64,000 bases of DNA from Vitis vinifera (Eukaryota; Streptophyta; Magnoliopsida; Vitales; Vitaceae), in contig NC_081810.1 of assembly GCF_030704535.1 (NCBI RefSeq), forward strand, positions 1,958,501 to 2,022,500. The letters are read 5' to 3'. The notes below the pieces were generated by a model, which did not search any database, was not told where the DNA came from, and worked only from the letters and a program-made list of their open reading frames with translations. The translations under genes were made by a program, and so were the position numbers. Below, in pieces: positions 33,383 to 44,480 of this stretch. The stretch's first letter is position 1. Each line of letters opens with the position of its first letter.

Positions 33383-35321
33383 ATTGATTACTACCAAAAA
33401 GTGGTATTTTGTAAACCTAATTATAATGGTTTTAAGCACCTTTGAGTAGTAATTATATTCATTTAACCCAATTAATTCATTAAGGTCCTTAATAATTGGT
33501 TTTAACCATTTTGTGGCAAGTTTACATGTTTTTATCAGCTTATGAATCAATTCAAGCATGCCAAATGATGGAGGAGCTACTTGGACAAGTTATGACAAAG
33601 CTTTTGGAAGCTCAAATTAATGAAGAACCAAGATTTGGAGCTCCATAGCCCTTTGCCAAAGTCGTTCAAAGTATGCAAGGAGAGAAGCAAGGAGAGAGGA
33701 AAAACAGAGTGAAGAAAATAGAGGACAAGCAGCTGCAGTCTTCATGCGCACTTTTGGAGCACTTCTCGAAGTCCATTTTCTACATTCTATATATCATTTC
33801 AAAGCTCAGGAAGTCAAGAATCCAATGCTTCAAACAGTGCGCAATTCGGAGTTGAAACGAAGAAGTTACAGCCACTGCAAGTCAATCACTCCAAAGTATT
33901 GCGAAATCAGCCTTTTGTTGCGAGAATTTCGCAGCCTTTTTGTACAGTGCTATGGAATTCCTTCTGAAGCTACCCGATACATGCCGCAAGCTGGAACGCT
34001 GAGAACCTCAAGGTGGAAGCCAATTTCGCAGTCCTGCGAGTTTAACTTGTTGTTGCGAAAATATTTCGCAGCCTTCTTGAGTGCCTGCGAAATCTTGCAG
34101 ACACCATTTTTCACCTGCGAAATGTTCCTGGAGCTTCCCGATATTTTTGCACCGACTCTTTTAGATATTTTTCTTCAGATTTTTGTGTCTAAATTTTCAT
34201 TCTTCTCCTTGTAAGCCACCAACCATAAGATTTCTTAGCTAGGAAGGTTGGAAAAACTCCTCTATATATACTCTCTTGCATCCACTGTAATAGAAAAAAG
34301 AGGTGATGTAATCCAATATATAGAATCAACGAACAGAGCACTTGCTCTGTTTTTCATATATATTCTTGTCTTCTCTTTCATTTTCATTTTCTAGCCAACC
34401 AAACTCTGAGGATTTTTCCACAGAGGATGAGAGGCTAAGCTTTTTGTCTCTTGGAGTGAGGAAAGCCGGGTAAGTTTCCACATGCATAATTTGGAAGTTT
34501 TGTTGTTTTAGTTTTTAATGAAGAGAAAGTGTGACCCGTTAATGGTTTTTATCTTTTTAGTTAACTTAAAACGCCTTTAAATCACCTGGGCCAACACTTG
34601 GTAAGGCAAGTGATCTCCGTCCATGGAGATGCACTAGTTTACCCCTTGCGAGCCTTTGGTAGGTGGTTTGAAGGTAGGATTTTCTAGAATAGCCAACACT
34701 TGGTAAGCTTTTGGACTCCAAGGAGACATCCATTAGTTATCTTTTGCGAGCTTTTGACGGGTAATCCAAGGTTAAAGATCACTTTGAATGGCAAGTGCTA
34801 GGTGAGAGGTATGAGCCATTGCAAGATGCATTAGTGAGAGGGATTTAGTGTTTGAACCCATTAATGGGAAGCATCTGTACAACACCGGTAAGAGAATTAA
34901 CTATATGTTAATTCTCTAATGCGAGGAAAAGAAGCAAGTGACCGGAACTTTCCTTTTTGTGTGAGGAATCTGAGCCTAGTGATCTGAAACTCCAAGAAAC
35001 ACTTTTCTTCATAAGTAATTCCCATTACTTTCTTTTTAGTTAGTTTAAAACCGAATCTTTTTTTTTCATTCAAGTTTATATTTTCTTTTAAAGCTAACCT
35101 TGAAATGAAAAGGCACCAATTCAACTTTGAATTAATATCATTTGTGAAGTGAAAACTCATCCCAGTGAACGATCCTAGAGCCATTATGCTATAGTAGCTT
35201 TGTCTTTGCTACCCTAGTATATGGTGTAATAGGTTATAAATTTTGTTGATTAATCCCTCAATCAAAGAGCACCAGCTGGACACGAATCAGCTGAGACACC
35301 AATTGGGCACGAATCAGTTGT
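33383..35321. mobile_element. Insertion of about 1.94 kb, probable solo LTR of a gypsy-type element
   Basis: In the third array copy, AACCATGTTGTCAC (near 51535) is continuous; here the same sequence is split by about 1.94 kb, starting TGTTATTGATTACTACC and ending CACGAATCA before GTTGTCAC. The insert has no long reading frame with a known domain. It carries repeated TTTCGCAG blocks (33900-34110) and paired CCAACACTTGGTAAG blocks (34590 and 34690), and starts TG and ends CA like an LTR. The flanking duplication is not clear, so the LTR call is inference. Confidence 0.6.
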
Positions 35322-35423
35322 CACAAAAGAATTAAAAATAATTTGTCAAAGCTCATAAGTATAGACCACTCTCTTCGAGAGATATCCATAAAAAAGGATT
35401 GAAGCAGCTAGGAAAGTTCTAAA

Positions 35424-37605
35424 TTAACCAACTTCCGCTATGATTTCTTGTAGCTGTATGCCCTCATCCGCCACCTCCTCCTTTGTTGAGTAAAATGTTG
35501 ATACGAAGAAGAACCAACATAGGTTTATCCAAGCCACGATTGTTATCATCCGGTAATAATTGTCCAAACGACTCTGGTTTAAGGTGTTGCCAAACCACCC
35601 TTTGCCTGCTGAAACACAAACTACGCTGAGGAAGCTACCAATCCCAATAGGAATTTTATTGAATACCTCTGATCCGTAGTCCTCCGTAGATTTTGAAACA
35701 TGATAACTGAAGAACTCGTCCAGCCCACTTGTAGCAAGCCCTTCCGCAAGTCCCCACAGGCAGAATTGGGAAGCCAACCGCAAGTCACTCATGGGCACTT
35801 TTTTGCCTTCTGGCACGCCATGTAATCCCCTTTCGTGAACTATTTTCAATCTCTGAATTTCAACTTGCCATGCAAAACTAGGGCATAATACAGAAAACGT
35901 CATTCCAAGACAAATTATCATTTTGAGAGCAAGATTTTGTTGGCTTCTAGAGATCCTTCTTGAAACCAGGAAGTTACACAGACAGGCACTAACTACCTTT
36001 AACACGTCCTTAGCTAAAAGGAAATAAGAAGTATCGATTTGATAACAAGAGTCCATGTTGTCATGTTGCACACTAAAGAAAGTGTCTGCAGTTGACATTA
36101 CCAGACCAAACACGATAAAAGCACTCCACATAGGAATCATTCTTAAAAGAAGCTTTCCTACATTTTCTTGTTTCACAGAACAAAGTGATGGGCTTTTCTG
36201 TTGTGCTTCTGCACCAGCAGTCGGTGATGATTCGGGCAGTTGATTACCACCGTTGTTGAAGGGCTGATCAGGAGGAAGAGTTTGATGATCATTTTTTAGG
36301 TGATACTCATCAGAAGTATCAGGGTACTTGCGATGCCTTTTGGTGCTCTCAGTTTTTGTGTCGGGATGATGTCTCTGATGGGAGAATAAGCTGCCACAGA
36401 AGGACAAGAAGGAAGCAGCTCCTACCATATACATTGAATTCAAAAACATTCTTGACCAAGGTTCATCGAAATTTAAGGGAGTGGGAAACACAACCAAGAC
36501 CCCAGCTGGGGACAACCATATTTTTGTTCGCCACTGTGCTCGATTGTAATTGATATCTGATATGTTTTCATGGCCAGCTATTAACTCATCCAAAAGATAT
36601 GTTTTTAAGAAAGACACACCTCCAGCTTTACCAACTGCTATTAGAACAGAAAGAAACATGTATAGTCCAAAACTGGTGTTTGGAATTCGGTTTGAGGCTG
36701 ATAGGTAAAACATCACAAGACCCTGTAGCAACAATTTTCGAGTTCTTTTAAGAATAAATGATCAAAACAAAATTACAAAGCAACATTCTTGACAAAACTA
36801 GACACAATAAGAGACAAAAGAAATGGATAGTAATGGGACTGTTTCCAACAGAATGAATGGGTAATCTAATATCTATTTTCTCCAATTAAAACTGTACGAT
36901 TTCTCTTATATTTCATACAATCATCACCCTGAATGTTCAATTTCTAGGGTTTCAAATCCATTACCCTGAAACCGAGATAGATGGAAGAAGAAAATAACTA
37001 AATCCATTACAAGCTCACTACCCAAAAATGAAAACACTAAGGACTTGTTTGGTACATGAAATAATGAATAGAAATAAATATTTTGTTTCTATTCCTAAGA
37101 ATGAATTTGGTAATTCTAATTTTAATATTTGGATGTCTGTACAAATGTAAAGTTGGAAAGATAATTTGTCTCTATTTCAATGTTAAGTAAAATTAAGAAT
37201 GAAAATGAGAAAAATAAATAAATAAATTGTTAATAATATTTATACACATGATTTAAAATAAACTTTTTTTATTTTTTTATTTTTTTATTTCTAAAAAACC
37301 TAACAATATACATAGTTTGAAATATTTTTTTTTTATTTAAAAAAAATCCTTGAGAGTTTTTTTTTTTTTTTTTTGCTAAATAATAAAAACCTATTTGGGC
37401 ATATGATTTTAAAAACAAATTTGTTTTTAAAAAATTTATACCATTATTGAGTTGTTGTTCTTTAAAAACAATTTATAAAAACAAAGTAAAATAGAGAATT
37501 GGTCTTCCCATTTTTTTCATTAGAGAAAATTAATTTCAAATCAAATGAGACCTTATATTGAATTTATCAATAAGTTTAATAATTTTAAAAATTAATTTAA
37601 AACTC

Positions 37606-37641
<36 letters not shown>

Positions 37642-38270
37642 GATCATAAAAAATAATAGACATAATTAATGTTTTAAATTCTTTAATAAATCTTATAATT
37701 TTTAAAAATAATTTGAAATTAAAAAAACTGATTAGTTAATCATAGATTAAATAAAAGAATTTAGAATGTCATATTGTAATTAAGCAATAAATGTTTGCAA
37801 TAACAAGAAGATTCTACTTTTTCCTACAAAATCTATGCGTTTGACTTCACTACCCACCAGAAGAAACTTACCAGAATGTAGGCAGCAGTTGAGAAGATAA
37901 TGATCTTTCTAAAACCAGACCTTCTGGCATAGGCCCACGCTTTCACCTGTATTTCTAGCCCCTCCCGCACATTCTCAAGTAGTGCTGATCTGCGTATGGT
38001 GTCTTTCTTCAAATTAAGAGTGAAGCATGTCACCAAGACACCCAGTACGTTGTAATTCACAACGTTGTGGCAGTAAACCGCAGCTGAAAGAAAATTTTAG
38101 AAAATTTTCAAATTAATGAACTCCCAGGACTTGATTTATGTAATAGTCTAAAATTAAATAACTAGCTGGGAAATACCTGTGACGAATAAGGCCACCCTAC
38201 AGAAGCAAATGTAATATTTCACCTTACCCTTGATCCATCCTCCCACCCTCTTGACAATATCTTTCTCCAT
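35424..38270 (-). CDS. NRT1/PTR (NPF) family transporter-like protein, array copy 1
   Basis: Three exons on the minus strand, 38270-38177, 38083-37872 and 36722-35424, join in frame into 534 residues from the ATG at 38270. The C-terminal two thirds match the NPF pattern: LLRMIPMWSAFIVFG, a FLLAKDVLK helix, SFAWQVEIQRLKIVHERGL, VPMSDLRLASQFCLWGLAEG, GLDEFFSYHV, IGSFLSVVC, and WFGNTLNQSRLDNYYRMI. NPF proteins move nitrate, peptides or hormones across membranes with protons. The N-terminal part is unusual: the expected ExxER motif of helix 1 is not seen (the region reads FVTAAVYCHNVVNYNVLG). At 534 residues it is a little short for the family (usually about 550-620). The second intron is about 740 bases longer than in copy 3. 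Frame and splice sites are intact, so it may be expressed; whether it transports is uncertain. Confidence 0.82.
36985..37800. repeat. Extra AT-rich sequence inside the second intron of NPF-like copy 1
   Basis: The matching intron of copy 3 (52931-53340) is 410 bases, while this one (36723-37871) is 1,149. The extra DNA starts like a MITE (GGACTTGTTTGGTACATG near 37050), has long poly-T runs and an (AT)n tract at 37610-37639. No paired terminal repeats were found. Confidence 0.55.
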
Positions 38271-38592
38271 TTCTGCACAGCAGCAGAAGCTTTTCTTCGT
38301 TTGCTCTCAACTGCTTCAACTATTGACCACAAAGAAAATTAAGGAAGAAACAGTACTGAGAGAGAGAAGATGAGATGAATCAGAAGGACTAAGGACTACG
38401 GACTAGTACTATTGATGGAAAGAAAATGAACGAGAGTACATAGTTGAATTGATCGAGTTATAGTTTTTTCTCTCTTCTTGTAGCTACTTCTATTGCAGAA
38501 ATGAATGTGAAGATGATATATATGGGAGCATGGAGTGGGAAGTTACTGTGCTGCTTCTAACCAGATGAATGTCGGCCGCCCTTCCTTAAATG

Positions 38593-41500
38593 GAGAAAAA
38601 TGCAGTCAGTTGTAGTATTTGTTTTGGTTTCGGAATCCAAAAAAGCCAGTTCCTTGGCCGCGTAAGATTCCATCACGTTGACCACAGAGGCGAGCGCCGA
38701 AATTAGTAACAGTACCATGCAGTGGCTGGCGTTTTTCCCTGCTTTTTTTTGCAGTTTCCAGGATGTGAGAGCTGGGTCAACTTCATGTCAACCCGCGTGA
38801 TTCATTAAACAAATTGGATTCCATGGTCGAAAAGTGGTTTTCGTTACCATGCCTCCACTTTTTTGACCAATGAAAATATGACACATGTAAAGTTTACATG
38901 AATAAAATTGAAAACAAACCAACACTACAACCGTGTATACTCTCACGTTCAAATTATCTTTACAACAACCAATTATATTATTCAATAAATTATTTTACAA
39001 AAGTTATAAAACATTTAAATTTTTCGAAAAATAAAAATTTTATGAAATAAAAGTTGCCACTTATTTTATGATGTAAAGTTATAACACTACGATGTTGTGA
39101 AAAAACCATTTATAAATAAATTAAAATAAGTATTTATTGTTAAAAATTAGAATAGTGATCAATTTAATTACTAATAGAAAATTGTATTAATTTTTTTTTA
39201 CTAAAAATTCTTAAAATTGAAAAAAGTATAAAATATCAAGGGTACGAAGTTTCTCACATTTTTTATACCATTATCTACATTATTGATACCATCTCCAATT
39301 TTTTAGTGATTTTTTTAGGATACTTTTTATCATTTATAAGTCTAATTAATATGGATAAACAATATTATTACATTTTCAAGTGGAAAAAAAAAATTCTTGA
39401 GATTGAAAAAAGTGTAAAATATCGAGGATACGAAATTCCTCACATTCTTCATATATTTGATTGATAAATTTAAAATCCAAAAAGTCACTTTTATTGATTA
39501 TGCATTTTGGAGAAAATAATTCTCATTTCATGCACTAGAAAAGTAACTTTATGCATGTTTCAAAGAGTGTCCTCTAACCAACTGAAAGTGGATTGCCACC
39601 TATATAAGATAAGTTATCAGGTACATTTGATTGGACCTTCTTATCGTAGTTGTCATATTATTCATTACTACTTCAACCTCTATATCAAATATACCACTAA
39701 AAATAGTAATATAATTTTTACTTAAAAGTAATTAAAAATACCATTGTAAATAGAAAGATATACTAGCCTTCTACATTAAACATGCCACTAGAGATAGTAA
39801 TATTATTTTTTCCTAAAAGTCATAATGTTAGTGATTAAAAGTACTACGGTAGATAGTTGGATGTGTTAAGCCTATTAAGTTTTTTTATTATCGTTGTTAT
39901 GAATTTGAGAGCGATTATTAAAAAATATGCCCAAAAAAATACATATAATGTACTTTTTAAAAATATTATTTATTAAAATAAAAACAATTTTAATGTTTTA
40001 CATGTTTAATTAAAAAAAATGTACCTTTTTTTACATATTTAATAAAAAAAATCATTGGATTATGATGAGAATTATGAAATTTATATTTAAAAATTTAATG
40101 GAAACACTTTTAAAATTTTAATTTTACATACCTTCAATACTAATTTTTTGAAAACTAATCATTACTAATTTTTTGTTGAATGAAATTAAAGGTAAGTTAA
40201 TATTTTTAATATTATTTTTTTGTTTTATTTTGAAGAAAACAAAAAATTTGGATGATGGTTTTTAATTTATTTATTTTTTAAAATTTAGGTTTAACATCAT
40301 ATAAAAATTTAAAAAATTGAAAATATAAAAAATGAGATCCATAATATCCAAATTATAAAAATTATAAATATAAAAATATTATGAATACCAAAAAAAATAA
40401 AATATTATATACATATATTTGAAATCAATATTATTTAAAATATTAGTATTTATTTATTTATTAGATTATTAATTATTATAGGTGCCTATATTTTTATACT
40501 AAAAATTAATTTATTTTAATGCATATAAAGAAAATGAAAAACATAATGAATAAATGAATGGTACTTTAAAAAAATAAAATTTGCTTTTTTAATTAAGTAG
40601 ATTTTCAAAAATAGGGAAAATAGGTGGGAATTATTTTATAAAATTAATTAAAATAAAAATATTAAAAAAGAACAAAACTTAATTACTATAAAACTTAATT
40701 TAATTTGGTGAGAAGGTGGGAATGGGAGGGAAAAAAAAAAGTGAAGAAGAGGGTAGTGTTGAAAATACGTAGAAAGTTATTATTCTAGTAGATAAAATGA
40801 GAATGATTTTCTCTAAAATGTACTCTTAATAAAAGTGATTTTTTTTGAGAAAAATGCAGTCAGTTAGTATTTGTTTTGGTTTCGGAACCCAAAAAAGCTT
40901 AGTAACAGTACCATAGAGGCGAGCGCCGAAATTAGTAAAATTCCGTGACCGCGTAAAATTCCATCACGTTGAACATAGAGGCGAGCGCCGAAATTAGTAA
41001 CAGTACATGCAGTGGCTGGCGTTTTACCCTGCTTTTTCGCAGTTTCCAGGATGCATGTCAACCCACGTGATTCATTAAGTAAATTGGATTCCATGGTCAA
41101 AAAGTGCTTTTCGTTACCATGCTTCTACTTTTTTGACCAATGAAAATATGACACATGTAAAGTTTACATGAATGAAATTGAAAAAAAACCAATACTACAA
41201 CCGTGTATTTTTAAAGGGAATGAATCTCGCATTTAATTTATCTTACAACAACCGATTATGTTATTCAATAAATTATTTTATAAAAGTTATAAATATTTAA
41301 AAATTTCAGAAAATAAAAATTTTGTGAAATAAAAGTTGTCACTTATTTTATGATGTAAAGTTATAACAATGTTGTGAAAAAACCATTTATAAATAAATTA
41401 AAATAAGTATTTATTGTTAAAAATTAGAATAGTGATCAATTTAATTACTAATAGAAAATTGTATTAATATTTTTTTTTTTACTAAATTCTAAAATTGAAA

Positions 41501-43290
41501 AAAGTGTAAAATATGGAGGGTATGAAGTTTCTCACATTCTTCATGCTATTCTCTACATTTTTTGTACCTTCTTTAATTTTTTAGTGTTTTTTTTTATAAA
41601 AAAATTAGGATACTTTTTATTATTTATAAGTCTAATTAATATGGATAAATAATATCATTACATTTTCAAGTGGAAAAATATTCTTGAGATTGAAAAAAGC
41701 ATAAAATATCGAGGGTACAAAATTCCTCACATTCTTCATATATTTTATTGATAAATTCAAAATCCAAAAAGTCACTTTTATAGATAATATATTTTGGGGA
41801 AAATAGTTTTCATTTCATGCATTAAAAAAGTAACTTTATGCATGTTTCTAGAAGTGTCCTTTAATTAGTTGAAGGTGGACTACCACCTATATATAAGATA
41901 AGTTGACAAGTACATTTGATTGGACTTCTGTTCATAGCTGTTATATCATTTATTACTACTTCAACTTTTATATTAAATATATCATTGAAAATAGTAACAT
42001 AATTTTTACTTAAAAGTAATTAAAAGTATCATTATATATAGAAAGATATACTAGCCTTCTACATCAAACATATCACTAGAGATAGTAATGTTATTTTTTT
42101 TTCCTAAAAGTCATAATGTTAGTAATTAAAAGTACCACTATAGATAGTAGGATGTATTAAACCTATTCAGTTTTTTATTATCGTTGTTATGAATTTGAGA
42201 GCGATTATTAAATAATATGTCCAAAAAAATAAACATAATGTACTTTAAAAAAATATTATTTATTAAAATAAATTTTTTTTTAATGTTTTACATGTTTAAT
42301 TAAACAAAAATGTACTTTTTTTTTTACATATTTAATAAAAAAACATGAGTGTTTTTTTTAATATCAATGGATTATGATATTGAGAATTCTGAAATTTATA
42401 TTTAAAAATTTAATGGAAACACTTTTAAAATTTTAATTTTACATACCTTCAATACTAATTTTTTGAAGACTAATCATTACTAATTTTTTGTTGAATAAAA
42501 TTAAAGATAAGTTAATATTTTTTTAATATTATTTTTCTATTTTATTTTGAAGAAAACAAAAATTTTGAATGGTGTTTTTTATTTATTTATTTATGTTTTA
42601 AAATTTAGGTTTAATATCATATGAAAAATTTTAAATTAAAAATATAAAAAATGAGATCCATAATATGAAAATTATAAAAATTATAAATATAAAAATATTA
42701 TGAATACCAAAAAAAAAAATTATTATATATATATATATATATTTGAAATCAATATTATTTAAAATATTAGTATTTATTTATTTATTAGGTTATTAATTAT
42801 TATAGGTGCGTATATTTTTATATTAAAAATTTATTTATTTTAATGCATATAAGGAAAATGAAAAACATAATGAATTAATAAATGAATGGTACTTTAAAAA
42901 AAATAAAACTTGCTTTTTTAATTAAGTAGATTTTAAAAAATAGGAAAAACAGGTGAGAATTATTTTATAAAATTAATCAAAATCAAAATATTTAAAAAGA
43001 ACAAAACTTAATTAATATAAAACTTAATTTAATTTGGTGAGAAGGTGGGAATGGGGCGGACGGGAGTGGGGAGGGAAAAAAAAGAGATAAAGAAAAAAGA
43101 AAAAGAGAAAAAGAGAGGTTGAGGGAGGTCCAAAAATTGTGTCGTTCATGTGAGGAAAAAAAAATAAGGTAAAAAGGAAAAAAAAAGGAAAGGGATGAAA
43201 AGGGTAATGTTGAAAATATGTACAAAGTTATTATTCTAGTAGCTAAAATGAGAATGATTTTCTCTAGAATATACTTTCAATAAAAGTGAC
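38593..43290. repeat. Tandem duplication of the 2.25-kb 5' flank of the NPF-like gene
   Basis: Copy 1 (38593-40846) and copy 2 (40847-about 43290) both begin GAGAAAAATGCAGTCAGT and stay collinear: GAGGCGAGCGCCGAAATTAG, GGATTCCATGGTCRAAAAGT, ATGACACATGTAAAGTTTAC, TACTAGCCTTCTACAT, then a long AT-rich part. They differ by point changes and small indels. Each copy also has an internal approximately 58-bp repeat (TTGAAAAAAGTRTAAAATAT, about 185 bases apart). No gene is visible. A third copy lies at 54396-56800. Confidence 0.9.
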
Positions 43291-43375
43291 TTTTTTAAGT
43301 TTTGAATTTATTGGTACTTTATGAATAAATTTTTTTACCTAATTCCCCTTTTAAAAATTATTATTTTTTTTTTCA

Positions 43376-43604
43376 AAATCTTAAGCTGGCCAAGTTGATG
43401 GGACTTGGCCACGTTTGGCACAACCAAAAACTTCTACTTCTATTTTGTATTGTATTTTTTTTTTTTTTCATCTTTGTACATTCCCTAAAATATTGGCAAA
43501 CTATGCAAAGTTTTGAATGAAATTTAAGATAAAATTCTAATAAACTCTAATAAGAGAGAAAAATCAATGCACTTACTCTTCCCCCACGAAATAAACAAAT
43601 GGGG
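43376..43604. repeat. 3' flank of the NPF-like genes, copy 2 of 4
   Basis: CAAAATCTTAAGCTGGCCAA and GTTTGGCACAACC begin this block, nearly identical to 56873 onward. It ends GCACTTACTCTTCCCCC next to a pseudogene whose C-terminal coding part has been deleted. The uninterrupted ACTTACTC here is the empty counterpart of the hAT-like insertion site at 57065. Confidence 0.8.
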
Positions 43605-44450
43605 AGCCAGCCACCAGCCACCAGTCACTCATGGGCACTTTTGTGTCTCCTGACATGCCTTTTTAATCCCCTTTCATGAACTATTTTCAATCTCTGAACT
43701 TCAACTTGCCATGCAAAACTAGGGCATAATACAGAAAACATCATGCCAAGCCAAATTCTCATTTTGAGAGCAAGATTTTGTTCGCTTTTAGAGATCCTAC
43801 TTGACGCCACAAACTTACACAGATAGGCTACAACTTCTCCTTTAACACGTCCTTAGCTAAAAGGAAATAAGAAGTAGTGATATGAGCGTTCATGTTGTCA
43901 TCAGCTTGCATACTAAAGAAAATCTTTGCAGTGGACATTACCAGACTAAACACGATAAAAGCACCCCACATAGGAATCATTCTTCTACATTTTCTTGTTT
44001 CACAGAACAAAGTGAGCTTTTCTGTTGTGCTTCTCCACCAGTAGTCAGTTGATTTGCATGGTTGTTGCCTTTTCGTGCTCTCAGTTTTTGTGTTGGGATG
44101 ATGACTCTGATGGGAGAGGCAGCTACCACACAAGGACAAGAAGGAAGCAGCTCCTACCACATACATTGAATTCAAATACATTCTTGACCAAGGTTCATTG
44201 AAATTGAAGGGAGTGAAAAACATAAGCAAGACCCCAGCAAGGGACAACCTTATATTTCTTCGCCACTGTGCTCGATTGTCATTGATATCTGATATGCTTT
44301 CATAAAGACACTCCTCCAGCTTTGCCAACTGCTATTAGAACAAAAGCAAACATGTATAGTCCAAAATTGGTGTTTGGAATTCGGTTTGAGGCTGATAGGT
44401 AAAACAGCACTAGACCCTACAGCAACAATTTTCGAGTTCTTTTAAGAATA
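43605..44450 (-). pseudogene. Truncated NPF-like pseudogene, array copy 2
   Basis: On the minus strand only the third exon survives. It runs from FYLSASNRIPNTNFGLY-like sequence near 44400, through SISDINDNRAQWRRNI, FNFNEPWSRMYLNSMY, RMIPMWGAFIVF and LLAKDVLK, then shifts frame near 43815 into LALKMRIWLGMMFSVL and AWQVEVQRLKIVHERGL, and stops. Exons 1 and 2 are absent: similarity to copy 1 ends near 44480. About 120 C-terminal codons are deleted, with VPMSD-like sequence joined directly to the 3' flank. The KTESTKR linker region is shortened too. Clearly non-functional. Confidence 0.9.
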
Positions 44451-44480
44451 AATGATCAAAACAAAATTATAAAGCAAAAG

